NCBI RefSeq assembly: GCF_011030405.1 | Contig: NZ_JAAJTJ010000010.1 | Coordinates: 1-64,000 of the forward strand | DNA length: 64,000 nucleotides | Source of the DNA: Parapedobacter sp. SGR-10 | GTDB lineage: Bacteria > Bacteroidota > Bacteroidia > Sphingobacteriales > Sphingobacteriaceae | Reading direction: 5' to 3' | Shown here: piece by piece, positions 14,194-22,926 of the stretch | Numbering within the stretch: position 1 is the first letter of the stretch | How the letters are laid out: every line of letters begins with the position of its first letter | Notes under the pieces: generated by a model | The model's database searches: none | What the model saw: the letters and a program-made list of their open reading frames with translations, nothing else | What the model was told of the DNA's origin: nothing | Position numbers and translations under genes: made by a program

Positions 14194-16656
14194 CAAAAGA
14201 ATAAAATTTGTTATAACATTGTAGAACAAAATAAAAACACAGAAAAATTGTACAGTATATATACAAAAGAAGTCGCTGGTTATTTCAACTCCTTGATCGG
14301 GTATCTGGCCATAGGTCTGTTTCTGTTATTGACAGGCCTTGTCCTATGGGTATTTCCCGATACATCAATCCTTGATGCCGGTTATGCTTCCCTAGAAGGT
14401 TTCTTCGGTATAGCACCGTACCTTTTGCTGTTTTTGATTCCGGCCATTACTATGCGTAGCATTGCCGGCGAAAAAGCGGACGGCACGTATGATCTGTTGA
14501 TGAGCCGCCCCCTCACCTTGCGACAGATTGTTCTCGGCAAATACTTTGGCGGACTGACTATTGCTTTCTTAGCGATTGTGCCAACCATTGTTTACGCTGT
14601 GACTACCTATTTTTTGGCTTTCCCAAAAGGCAACATCGATCTCGGGGCTACGATAGGCTCTTACATAGGCCTGTTCTTGTTGGGCAGTGCTTTTGTGAGC
14701 CTCTCCATATTTTGCTCTAGCTTGACCAAAAATGCGATAGTCGCTTTTTTATTGGCCGTATTTACATGCTTTATTGCTTTTTATGGCTTTGGTGCCATAG
14801 CCGGTATCCATACCTTCTACACCATCGAAAGCTATCTGCACAATTGGGGCATTCAGGAGCATTACGAGGCTTTAAGCCGAGGGGTGCTGACCGCTCGGGA
14901 TTTCCTGTATTTCCTCAGCTTTACCACTTTCTTTTTGGTACTTTCCATTGGCCATTTGGGAAGACGGTACAGGGCTCGTAAAACAACATGGTCGAGATAT
15001 GCTATCTGTCTGGGGCTTATCCTATTGGTCAATCAACCCTTTGTCTACCATCTTTTTGACCGTATTGATTTTACGGAAGATCAGCGTTTCACGCTCAGCG
15101 GCACAACCAAAGAGATCCTCAAAAAAATCGAAAAAGATGTCTATATCAGCATATTCTTAGATGGTGACGACCTTCCTACAGGCTTCAAAAGACTACGAAA
15201 GGCCGCTCTGGATATGGCCAATGACTTGAAATCGTATTCCGGAGGAAAAGTCAAGGTCAATATCATCGATCCACTTGAAGGGGATCAAAAAGAGCAAACG
15301 GAGTTTACCCAAGCCTTGATCGACAGAGGTTTGTATCCGACCAATCTCAGTGTGAAGACAAGCAGCGGATTTTCGCAGAAGTTGATCTTTCCTGCCGCCA
15401 TCGTCAACAATGAAGCGCATGAGGTCAATGTCCAACTATTGCAAAACCGGACAGGACAGACCCCCGAACAGATTTTAAACAACTCTATCCAAAATCTGGA
15501 ATATGCTTTTGCGTCCGCCATTACCAAAATCAATAAAAATACCGTTCCCTACATTGGTTTTACGGAAGGGCATGGCGAGCCCTCCGATCTGGAACTGTAC
15601 GATGCCATGCATACCTTGATGTCATCCAATCAAGTAGGCAGAGTACACCTCGATTCGATCGAACTCGAAGACCTGAAACAGATCAAGATTATCTTCATTG
15701 CAAAGCCTGCCCAAAAATTTTCGGAAAGCGACAAATATAAATTGGATTATTATGTCCGAAACGGCGGCCATATCGTATGGGCTATTGACCAGATCGATGC
15801 TAGCTTAGACTACCTCCGACAGACAGGTTCCCAACCGCTTATCGGCCGGGAGCTCAATTTGGACGATCAGCTCTTCCTATATGGTGTACGGCTCAATTAT
15901 GACATCATAGCAGACCTCAACTGTGCACAGATCCCTCTTTCTGTCGGACATATCGGAGGTCAGGCACAGATCGAATTGGTACCTTGGTATTTTTTCCCGA
16001 TTCTGATGCCCACAAGCCAAAATCCGATTATCAAAAACCTTGACGGGATCCGCACTGAATTTATCGGAACCATCGACACAATTGCTACACCGGGTATTAC
16101 CAAAGAAGTTTTGTTACAATCTTCACCTTTTACGAGAATACTCCATACCCCGAGTACTATATCCCTACAAATGGTCGAAGAACAACCTGACCCTGCCACC
16201 TTCCGTACACAGCCTGCTCCGGTAGCTGTACTCTTGCAGGGTAAATTTCCCTATATCTATGCCAATAGGCCTGTACCACAAAATATCCGTGAAGGGGTAG
16301 ACCTGTCCAATGTGTCCCATCCTGCCAAAATGCTGGTCATCGCCGATGGTGATTGGCTGATCAATCAGGTCAATACCAAAGACCAATCGCCTTTCCCTCT
16401 GGGATGGGACAGGTACACCGAACAGCAATATGCCAATAAACTGTTTCTTGAAAATGTAGTGGATTACCTCATGAACGACGAACGCTTGATCGCTTTGCGC
16501 AATAAGGAAGTCAAGCTGAGATTATTGGATCAAGCCAAAGTCAAAGAGCACAAAACCATGTGGCAAAGCGTCAATGTGGTTGCTCCGCTACTGATCCTGA
16601 CATTGATCGGATTGGTACAACAGTTTTGGAGAAGAAGAAAGTATAGATATCAGTAG
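14170..16656 (+). CDS. GldF-GldG fusion, gliding-type ABC transporter permease and periplasmic domain
   Basis: The 828-residue product combines two proteins that are separate genes in Flavobacterium johnsoniae. Residues about 30-265 are an ABC-2 type permease with six transmembrane helices (GldF), including A-G-E-K-A-D-G-T-Y-D-L-L-M-S-R-P-L-T. From about 275 a further membrane segment leads to the GldG part: D-F-T-E-D-Q-R-F-T-L-S, a large soluble domain with G-F-T-E-G-H-G-E-P (about 463) and a final membrane helix near 800-820. Together with GldA this forms one ABC complex at the inner membrane. The ATG at 14170 lies inside a palindromic element; the in-frame TTG at 14248, giving L-Y-S-I-Y-T-K-E-V-A-G-Y-F, fits the usual GldF N-terminus better. 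The fusion itself is seen directly, as no stop or restart occurs between the parts. Confidence 0.87.
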   Translation: MKGSLQTTQKNKICYNIVEQNKNTEKLYSIYTKEVAGYFNSLIGYLAIGLFLLLTGLVLWVFPDTSILDAGYASLEGFFGIAPYLLLFLIPAITMRSIAGEKADGTYDLLMSRPLTLRQIVLGKYFGGLTIAFLAIVPTIVYAVTTYFLAFPKGNIDLGATIGSYIGLFLLGSAFVSLSIFCSSLTKNAIVAFLLAVFTCFIAFYGFGAIAGIHTFYTIESYLHNWGIQEHYEALSRGVLTARDFLYFLSFTTFFLVLSIGHLGRRYRARKTTWSRYAICLGLILLVNQPFVYHLFDRIDFTEDQRFTLSGTTKEILKKIEKDVYISIFLDGDDLPTGFKRLRKAALDMANDLKSYSGGKVKVNIIDPLEGDQKEQTEFTQALIDRGLYPTNLSVKTSSGFSQKLIFPAAIVNNEAHEVNVQLLQNRTGQTPEQILNNSIQNLEYAFASAITKINKNTVPYIGFTEGHGEPSDLELYDAMHTLMSSNQVGRVHLDSIELEDLKQIKIIFIAKPAQKFSESDKYKLDYYVRNGGHIVWAIDQIDASLDYLRQTGSQPLIGRELNLDDQLFLYGVRLNYDIIADLNCAQIPLSVGHIGGQAQIELVPWYFFPILMPTSQNPIIKNLDGIRTEFIGTIDTIATPGITKEVLLQSSPFTRILHTPSTISLQMVEEQPDPATFRTQPAPVAVLLQGKFPYIYANRPVPQNIREGVDLSNVSHPAKMLVIADGDWLINQVNTKDQSPFPLGWDRYTEQQYANKLFLENVVDYLMNDERLIALRNKEVKLRLLDQAKVKEHKTMWQSVNVVAPLLILTLIGLVQQFWRRRKYRYQ

Positions 16657-16680
16657 AGACGTTGCATGCAACGTCTCTAC
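16653..16680. repeat. Perfect 28-bp palindrome at the end of gldFG
   Basis: The sequence starts GTAGAGACGTTGCA and its second half is the exact reverse complement, with no loop. It begins one base before the TAG stop of the fusion gene and ends five bases before the LuxE-like gene. It may act as a bidirectional terminator or be a copy of a dispersed palindrome. Confidence 0.8.
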
Positions 16681-16684
16681 AATT

Positions 16685-17710
16685 TTGCCTACCTTTGCAA
16701 CAATGATAACAAAGGAACATATTTTTGGCATTCATAACGAAGAAGACTTTAATCATTGGGCATTGGAGATTTTTCATTTTCAAGCCAAAAACAACCCCGT
16801 TTATCAACAGTATATCCATCTGCTTCGCACAGATATATTATCCGTTTCGCATTATACCCAAATCCCTTTTCTGCCTATACAGTTTTTTAAGACACAGGAT
16901 GTTGTGGTGTCCGGACAGAAACCACAGATCACCTTCAGCAGTTCGGGTACGACGGGTATGATCAACAGCAAGCACCACGTGCCGGATCTCACTTGGTATG
17001 CCGAAAGTTTCAGACGGGCATTCCACCATTTTTACGGCAATATTGAGGAGATCGCTATACTGGCCTTGCTTCCCTCCTATTTGGAACGGGACGGATCTTC
17101 ACTGATCTACATGGTGGATGATCTGATCAAATCTTCCAATCAACCCGAAAGCAATTACTTTCTGTACAATCACGAAGATCTTTACCAAAGCTTACTGCAA
17201 CTCAAAGACAAGGGCATGAAGACTATTCTAATCGGGGTAACGTATGCCTTGCTCGATTTTGCCGAAAATTATCCACTCGATTTCCCCGATCTTATTGTCA
17301 TGGAAACGGGGGGCATGAAAGGCAAACGTAAAGAGATGGTGCGGGAAGAGCTTCACAGTGTCTTACAAAAAGGCTTTGGTGTACCTAGCATCCATTCTGA
17401 ATACGGCATGACCGAATTGCTGTCGCAAGGGTATTCGTACGGAGAAGGTCTATTCCACCACCCCTCCTGGATGAAAATTCTCATTCGAGATACGAATGAT
17501 CCGTTGACATTGTTGAACAATGGTAGCCAGACTTCCGAAGTTTTCCCCACCAAAACAGGGGCCATCAATGTCATCGATCTGGCCAATCATTACTCCTGCT
17601 CGTTCATTGCCACGCAAGACCTCGGAAAACTCCACCCCGATGGGTCTTTCGAGGTACTGGGTCGCTTTGACAATGCAGATATCCGGGGGTGCAATTTGTT
17701 GGTGCAGTAA
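16685..17710 (+). CDS. LuxE/PaaK-type acyl-activating protein
   Basis: The 341-residue product belongs to the LuxE acyl-protein synthetase/PaaK-like adenylate-forming group. The clearest mark is the phosphate-binding loop I-T-F-S-S-S-G-T-T-G-M (residues 76-86), followed by M-E-T-G-G-M-K-G-K-R-K-E-M near 205 and S-E-Y-G-M-T-E-L-L-S near 238-247, the adenylate-binding motifs of the superfamily. D-L-G-K-L-H-P-D-G-S-F-E-V-L-G-R and D-I-R-G-C-N-L near the end fit the hinge region. It should activate a carboxylic acid as an acyl adenylate; the acid is unknown. Annotation as long-chain-fatty-acid protein ligase is possible. No signal peptide. The start at 16685 coincides with a TTG; the ATG at 16703 is an alternative. 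Confidence 0.8.
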   Translation: MPTFATMITKEHIFGIHNEEDFNHWALEIFHFQAKNNPVYQQYIHLLRTDILSVSHYTQIPFLPIQFFKTQDVVVSGQKPQITFSSSGTTGMINSKHHVPDLTWYAESFRRAFHHFYGNIEEIAILALLPSYLERDGSSLIYMVDDLIKSSNQPESNYFLYNHEDLYQSLLQLKDKGMKTILIGVTYALLDFAENYPLDFPDLIVMETGGMKGKRKEMVREELHSVLQKGFGVPSIHSEYGMTELLSQGYSYGEGLFHHPSWMKILIRDTNDPLTLLNNGSQTSEVFPTKTGAINVIDLANHYSCSFIATQDLGKLHPDGSFEVLGRFDNADIRGCNLLVQ

Positions 17711-17790
17711 GAGAGACTTCCGAAGTTTTAGAAACACAGGTATTCGGAAGATCATATCACACTCATTTACAGAATGAAATAAGTCATATC

Positions 17791-17878
17791 GTCATCTCGA
17801 ACGAAGAGAGAGATCTATGGATAAGCAGAAAAAAGCCTATCTGTCCATAGATTTCTCGTCGTACCTCCTCGAAATGAC
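17791..17878. repeat. Dispersed palindromic repeat, copy 1
   Basis: Begins GTCATCTCGAACGAAGAGAG and ends in TCGAAATGAC. The inner arms GATCTATGGATAAG and GTCCATAGATTTCTC pair with each other. The same family occurs at 32331-32440 and 37327-37436. The surrounding gap 17711-18387 holds no gene that I can support; a run of AT-rich sequence precedes the sigma factor gene. Confidence 0.75.
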
Positions 17879-18387
17879 GACGAAATTTGGTTACTTTAAC
17901 AATGTTACCTACGAGAAAAAAGTTCTCCAATTTATATTAATCTATACTTTCTTATCTTCCAAACAGATTTAATCCGATATTTAGCCATTTAGACGTTGCT
18001 GTATATAAAGATGTACCAAAACATAAGGAAAGTCCCATGTCTCTATTCTATTTTTTTTAAATATTTTGTAAACCACATGATTATCAACACGATAAATTCA
18101 TAGTTTAACATTCTCCCACCCCACAGCACCCGTATTTTATCAAAAGACGAACCTTGAGCCTCGCCCTATAGATATACGATGTACATGTGGATGCACAAAA
18201 AAAACATTCAAATAGGATAAGATATTGGACACACAAGATAATAAACAGGATAAAAACATCGTGATCAATCCCCTATCTTAGTAATCTGGAATATTAAACC
18301 TATTGCACAGTATTATTCTATTCGATCAACTGTAGCTTTTATGTTGAATTTTTGCTAATTTACACCATCTGTAAGAAATCAAAATCT

Positions 18388-18963
18388 ATGGTAAACAATT
18401 GTCTATGCGATAATGAACTTCTATTAGGTTTGAAGGCTGGTAATCAGAAGTCTTTTTCAGATATCTATGAGAAATACTGGAAGAACTTATACAATTCGGC
18501 GTACAAAAGACTCAAAAACAACGAAAAGAGCAAAGATGTAGTGCAAAACGTGTTTACCTCTTTATGGGACAGGCGGCAAGAGGTGACTATACACAATCTA
18601 TCCGCCTATCTACACACTTCGGTCAAATTTCAGGTCTACAAGCAGGCAATAAAAGCTCCTCAGGTTGCCGAGTTTTTGGAAGCTTTTGAAAATATCCTCG
18701 TCTCTCCGGTCAATACGGAAGACGATGTACTGGAAAAAGAAATCCTTGGTCTGATCAAAGCTTGGATAGAGGCCTTGCCTCCTAAGAGAAAAAAAATATT
18801 TCTCCTGCATTACGAAGATGGCGTATCGACCGATCAAATTGCAGAAATATTGGGTATCTCCCGCAAAACCGTCCAAAATCAACTCAATACGGTGAGCCAT
18901 ACCTTACGTATACGCTTGTCACAACTGTTGGCACTGCTCGTATTGATCCATTTTAAGGGATGA
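18388..18963 (+). CDS. ECF RNA polymerase sigma factor
   Basis: The 191-residue protein has the two regions of an extracytoplasmic-function sigma factor. Region 2 (about residues 8-75) includes L-K-A-G-N-Q-K-S-F-S-D-I-Y-E-K-Y-W-K-N-L-Y, A-Y-K-R-L, K-D-V-V-Q-N-V-F-T-S-L-W. Region 4 (about 130-185) has L-P-P-K-R-K-K-I-F-L-L-H-Y-E-D-G-V-S-T-D-Q-I-A-E-I-L-G-I-S-R-K-T-V-Q-N-Q-L, a helix-turn-helix. The type is the Bacteroidetes FecI-like expansion family. No FecR anti-sigma gene is adjacent, so it is an orphan here. I start at the ATG at 18388 rather than the TTG at 18352, which gives an unusual N-terminal tail. It is convergent with the GMC oxidoreductase gene. Confidence 0.87.
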   Translation: MVNNCLCDNELLLGLKAGNQKSFSDIYEKYWKNLYNSAYKRLKNNEKSKDVVQNVFTSLWDRRQEVTIHNLSAYLHTSVKFQVYKQAIKAPQVAEFLEAFENILVSPVNTEDDVLEKEILGLIKAWIEALPPKRKKIFLLHYEDGVSTDQIAEILGISRKTVQNQLNTVSHTLRIRLSQLLALLVLIHFKG

Positions 18964-19080
18964 TACAATTTGCCCGCAAATAGCACAAGGTTTTTAACAC
19001 AAGACCTCCACCTCAGCAATGCTCGGCAAAAGTCTTGTACCAAATTAACGACAAAGTCATATCGACCCGGTGCTGGATCA

Positions 19081-20778
19081 CTACAAATCAAACTTCTTCA
19101 TCTCGCGCACAGCGTAATCCACTGCCCTTGCTGTCAATGCCATAAAGGTCAACGAAGGATTTTGTGTAGATACTGAGGTCATACAAGCTCCATCGGTCAC
19201 AAACACATTTTTACAATCGTGCAATTGGTTCCACTTGTTCAAGACCGAATCTTTCGGATCATGCCCCATCCGAGCTCCCCCCATCTCATGGATATCCAGA
19301 CCCGGTGCCTGATCCTTGACTTTTGCTTCGATGTTCTTAAAACCTGCATATGCAAACATTTCGGACATCTGATCACAATAGTCTCGTGTCATCAAGCGGT
19401 CGTTTTCGTCGTAATCAATCGCAATGCGCACTAGGGGAATGCCCCATCGATCTTTTTGGGTTTCCGACAGTGTCACCGTGTTACTTTCTTTCGGAAGGGT
19501 CTCTCCCATGATATGGCTGCCTATTCGCCAATTGCCCAACCGTGGGTTCAGCAAGCTCTCCCGCAAATGGTCACCTATCCCTTTGGTATCCGATACCTCG
19601 GGTCGACTGGCATTGACGGTCGTAGCATAACCTCTCAAAAATGCTGTCTCCTGCTTTTTTACATTGCGAAACCTCGGAATATAGCCGCCCCCGGCAGGAT
19701 TTTTACCATCTGTACGATAATCCAAATGTCCTTCATATTCAGCACGGATATTGGCACTGTAGTTATGAAAGGCCAAATACCTGCCCAATACACCCGAACT
19801 GTTGCCCAGACCTGTGGGATATGTCCGTGATGTGGAGTTGAGCAATATCAGATTGGTATTGATCGTCGACGCACACACGAAAATAAGCTTTGCATGGTAT
19901 TCCATGCTCTCATTCATCTGCGCATCTACAACCATTACACCCTTGGCCTTTTGCGTAGCCTCATCAAAGATGATCGACGAAACCACCGAATGCGGACGCA
20001 ACGTCATGTTTCCGGTCTTGGCCGCATACGGAAGTGTACTCGAATTGGAACTGAAATAACCACCGAAAGGACAACCCCGCTCACAGAGTTTTCGGTTTTG
20101 GCACTGTACACGTCCCTGCCCCAGCTGTACGTCGGTGGGATTGGACAGATGGGCGCATCGCGCACTGATGACATGGCGGTCACTGTAGCGGCTTTCTATC
20201 TTTTCCCTAAAAAACTGTTCGACGATATTCAAAGGATAAGCTTTTTGGAAGTACCCGTCGGGCAATATTTCCAAGCCGTCGTTGTTGCCCGAAACACCGA
20301 TAAATTTCTCTACATAATCGTACCAAGATTGGATATCCCTGTATCGTATAGGCCAATCTACGGCAAACCCATCTCTTGCCGGACCTTCAAAATCATAGTC
20401 GCTCCATCGTTGGGTCTGTCTGGCCCACAACAACGATTTACCCCCCACTTGATAACCTCGTATCCAGTCAAATGGTTTATCCTGTATGTAAGGGTGTTCA
20501 TTGTCTTTGACAAAAAAATGCTCGGTATCTTCTCTAAATGCATAACAACGACTGACAATAGGGTTTTCCTGCTTTACCGCATAGGGCAATTCCATTCGAT
20601 GCGCAAATTCATACGGATACATATTCGTCGTCGGATAGTCCTTGATATGCGTGACATCCCTACCTCTTTCCAGAACAAGTGTCTTCAATCCTCTTTCACA
20701 CAGCTCTTTTGCCGCCCATCCCCCGCTTATGCCCGAACCTATCACAATGGCATCGTATATGTAATCTTTGTCTCTCAT
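19081..20778 (-). CDS. GMC family oxidoreductase (flavin subunit)
   Basis: The 565-residue product has the glucose-methanol-choline oxidoreductase layout. An N-terminal FAD fold starts D-A-I-V-I-G-S-G-I-S-G-G-W-A-A-K-E-L at residues 9-26 with L-V-L-E-R-G after it. The late motif H-E-M-G-G-A-R-M-G and V-T-D-G-A-C-M-T-S-V-S-T-Q-N-P-S-L-T-F-M-A-L-T-A-R-A near the C-terminus carry the catalytic histidine and asparagine region. It should oxidise a sugar or polyol hydroxyl. It starts two bases after the stop of the gluconate 2-dehydrogenase subunit 3-like gene, so the two form a complex in the manner of gluconate dehydrogenase or glycoside 3-dehydrogenase. I start at the ATG at 20778; a longer frame to 20829 overlaps the upstream gene and gives a poor N-terminus. 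Confidence 0.88.
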   Translation of the reverse strand: MRDKDYIYDAIVIGSGISGGWAAKELCERGLKTLVLERGRDVTHIKDYPTTNMYPYEFAHRMELPYAVKQENPIVSRCYAFREDTEHFFVKDNEHPYIQDKPFDWIRGYQVGGKSLLWARQTQRWSDYDFEGPARDGFAVDWPIRYRDIQSWYDYVEKFIGVSGNNDGLEILPDGYFQKAYPLNIVEQFFREKIESRYSDRHVISARCAHLSNPTDVQLGQGRVQCQNRKLCERGCPFGGYFSSNSSTLPYAAKTGNMTLRPHSVVSSIIFDEATQKAKGVMVVDAQMNESMEYHAKLIFVCASTINTNLILLNSTSRTYPTGLGNSSGVLGRYLAFHNYSANIRAEYEGHLDYRTDGKNPAGGGYIPRFRNVKKQETAFLRGYATTVNASRPEVSDTKGIGDHLRESLLNPRLGNWRIGSHIMGETLPKESNTVTLSETQKDRWGIPLVRIAIDYDENDRLMTRDYCDQMSEMFAYAGFKNIEAKVKDQAPGLDIHEMGGARMGHDPKDSVLNKWNQLHDCKNVFVTDGACMTSVSTQNPSLTFMALTARAVDYAVREMKKFDL

Positions 20779-20779
20779 G

Positions 20780-21283
20780 TTATGCAATAATCTTATAATA
20801 TCCATTGTACCGACCGGGTACCAACTCATATTTCCCCATATCTTTCATCAGTAGTTCCGATTGCTGAAAACCTTGAATAATCTTGGCTTTGACCTTTGAA
20901 AAAAGAAATACAGCTTCCTTGCCCAGATCCTCGTCCTTGGTATTGAGCCGTAGGACTATTTCTTTCTGCTGTTCTTTGCTCAAAGTTTCAAAACTGTTAC
21001 GGTAATTTTTGCGACAGTATGTATCAAGTGCCTGCTGTCCTTCGAAAAAACGCTTTTGGTCTTCCGGGCTGAAACAGTCCCTTAGCATCGTCATGACAAA
21101 GTTTTCTATATGCAAATGCTCCATCACAATGCCGTCTCCCGATGGCAACACGATCTCCCGCACGTCTCTGACAAAATCATGGATCAGTTCCCAATCCGAC
21201 TTGGACACACCACAACTATTCAATTGTAGGGCTACCAAAGGCGGTATAAAAGCCAATCGATATATAAATCCTCTTCTATTCAT
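20780..21283 (-). CDS. Gluconate 2-dehydrogenase subunit 3 family protein
   Basis: The 167-residue product is the small partner of the GMC flavoprotein encoded immediately downstream. The N-terminus M-N-R-R-G-F-I-Y-R-L plus a hydrophobic stretch resembles a twin-arginine signal, and L-N-S-C-G at about residues 21-25 is a possible lipobox, so an exported lipoprotein is likely. The remaining part is alpha-helical, with I-V-L-P-S-G-D-G near 46-53, H-I-E-N-F-V and L-D-T-Y-C-R-K-N-Y, the pattern of the subunit 3 family. Small subunits of this kind help export and stabilise the flavin subunit, which itself lacks a signal peptide. Substrate unknown. Confidence 0.82.
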   Translation of the reverse strand: MNRRGFIYRLAFIPPLVALQLNSCGVSKSDWELIHDFVRDVREIVLPSGDGIVMEHLHIENFVMTMLRDCFSPEDQKRFFEGQQALDTYCRKNYRNSFETLSKEQQKEIVLRLNTKDEDLGKEAVFLFSKVKAKIIQGFQQSELLMKDMGKYELVPGRYNGYYKIIA

Positions 21284-21510
21284 AGCTTATCGTTATATTT
21301 TAAAGTTATGTAAGTTATGGATGTGAAGTAGGTTATGAAGGTATGCGTTTCGCCTTCATAACTACATCACTATCATCACCTCCGTCACTTTATTTTAAAG
21401 TTACGAAGTTATGATGGTGAAGGAAGTTATGGAATCACCGTATATCATGACCTTTTATAACCTCTATAACCATCATCACTCCCATAATTTAATTTTTAAA
21501 AATCTCTCCT
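21284..21510. repeat. Repeat-rich intergenic region with AAGTTATG-type motifs
   Basis: Variants of AAGTTATG occur several times (about 21302, 21312, 21414, 21423) and their complement CATAAC or ATAACC recurs downstream. GTTATGAAGG and CCTTCATAAC (about 21332-21362) form a perfect 10-bp stem around an 11-base loop. The region looks like a decayed palindromic repeat. No gene is supported; a short forward frame at 21411-21620 is not convincing. Confidence 0.5.
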
Positions 21511-22752
21511 CTAAAGACCTCGAAAACCAACAATCCGGTGAAAAGTCAAATAATTGGCATCGTGATAATTTGCCGCACCTCCGGCATCGTCATCGTGGGC
21601 CGTTCTGGAAACTGCGATAATATCGCTCCCGTCAAATTGCCAATCTACATATTGATAACCATGTGAATCCATGTCCGGATGGTGGATAATAGTGGCATGG
21701 ATATGCCAAGTCTTCAAATCCGCACTGGAACATAATGCCAATGTATTTCTTACTTTATCCAATGGGCGTATATTGTGGTACGCATCAGGTACATAGTTTG
21801 CCAGTGTCCAATAGGTATTGCTCGCCGCATCATACCGAATGGTGAATTTCTTCATACTTCCGGGCATATCCACAAAACCATCTGTAGGATTGAAAGTGGC
21901 CAGTGTCCCGTCAGGACTGACCTTGACATGAGCGGCCAATTCCCTATTCTGGCTGAATGTATGTACTCTTAATATATTTAATAAATCACCGGAAGGTGAT
22001 ACGACAGCATTGCCTTCCAGCCAACCCCAAAAATATCCATTTAGATAGGAGGCATCATGCTCCAATGGATTACTGACGGTCCAATTGGCCGCATCCAACA
22101 GATCGCTGTCCACCGGTGCAGATAGCATAAGTGCACGGTACTGCTTGGCAAATACATTGGTCGGGCCGTATGCATCTTCCATCGCTCTCCAGATCCTGTC
22201 CTTGTACTCGACGACAGGCGTGGGTGCCGTATGATATTTACCGCTCAATAGCCGACCGTTGGTAGACATCGAGGGGACAGACCATACCGTGCCATTGTCT
22301 ACCGATTTACGGATCACCACATGGTTGCCATTATCATATCCGCCCGATACCCCCATGATATACAAATCACCTTGATGAAGAAATAGCCCCGACATGAACT
22401 GACCACTTAGGTTGGCGATAGTTGACCACGAATTGCCTTGATCGGTCGACCGATAGATACGTGTATAGGATTGCCCATTCGGCCGTGCTTCTGCACTGGG
22501 GCCAAAGAAATCATTGGAAGCGATCAGATCACCGTTGGGCATCTTGACAATACTTGGCGAACCGATATAATACCTTTTCTCTGCTGGTACATGGGCGATC
22601 ACGACTCCCGGTACTTCTTCGGGAATAACGGTGTTGTTTGGTGCATCATCTTCCACACGAGGAGCGGATTTTTCACATGAAAAAATGCTAAACAGTAGAA
22701 AAAGGATAGCAATATTTTTTAGATAATTTATTGTCATAACAAATTGTATCAA
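21511..22752 (-). CDS. BNR-repeat (sialidase-like) lipoprotein, paralogue 1
   Basis: The 413-residue product has a lipoprotein signal (hydrophobic core, then F-S-I-F-S-C-E-K at about residues 22-29), so it should be anchored in a membrane and probably exposed. The rest is a beta-propeller of the sialidase type with Asp-box motifs S-T-D-Q-G-N-S-W and S-V-D-N-G-T-V-W. The first blade reads Y-Y-I-G-S-P-S-I-V-K-M-P-N-G-D-L-I-A-S-N-D; in true sialidases this is the R-I-P motif, but the arginine is replaced by glycine. Conserved in the whole paralogue set are F-H/Y-H-T-A-P-T-P-V-V, G-W-L-E-G-N, K-K-F-T-I-R-Y-D and a C-terminal Y-V-D-W-Q-F plus Y-H-D-A-N-Y-L-T-F-H-R-I. It ends PUL 1. A glycan-cleaving role is inferred; substrate unknown. 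Confidence 0.8.
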   Translation of the reverse strand: MIQFVMTINYLKNIAILFLLFSIFSCEKSAPRVEDDAPNNTVIPEEVPGVVIAHVPAEKRYYIGSPSIVKMPNGDLIASNDFFGPSAEARPNGQSYTRIYRSTDQGNSWSTIANLSGQFMSGLFLHQGDLYIMGVSGGYDNGNHVVIRKSVDNGTVWSVPSMSTNGRLLSGKYHTAPTPVVEYKDRIWRAMEDAYGPTNVFAKQYRALMLSAPVDSDLLDAANWTVSNPLEHDASYLNGYFWGWLEGNAVVSPSGDLLNILRVHTFSQNRELAAHVKVSPDGTLATFNPTDGFVDMPGSMKKFTIRYDAASNTYWTLANYVPDAYHNIRPLDKVRNTLALCSSADLKTWHIHATIIHHPDMDSHGYQYVDWQFDGSDIIAVSRTAHDDDAGGAANYHDANYLTFHRIVGFRGL

Positions 22753-22823
22753 TAGCCTTAATCCTATTCTTATGCTGAGGATTAATTAACTCGTGTTAAA
22801 ACCAATATGAGTGACGTTAAACT

Positions 22824-22890
22824 GTCATCCTGAAGCCTGCTGAAGGATCTTTAACTCTATCGTTCAGATCCTTCCTATCGTCAGGATGAC
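22824..22890. repeat. GTCATCCTGA-type inverted repeat
   Basis: GTCATCCTGA at 22824-22833 is the exact reverse complement of TCAGGATGAC at 22881-22890, with a partly complementary interior (GAAGGATC and GATCCTTC). This is a dispersed repeat of the same general kind as the element at 35139-35252. It lies between two BNR genes of one operon and could form a strong mRNA hairpin. Confidence 0.7.
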
Positions 22891-22926
22891 AAAAAACAAG
22901 AAATGCTGCTTTATCAAAACAAAACA

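Noticed and set aside
17711..18387. Hidden gene or small RNA in the 677-bp gap
   Set aside because: The only structure is the dispersed palindrome; the rest is AT-rich with stops in all frames and no clear promoter with a terminator.
22824..22890. Rho-independent terminator between two BNR genes
   Set aside because: The same palindrome type occurs elsewhere as a dispersed repeat, and termination here would cut the operon; I keep it as a repeat.
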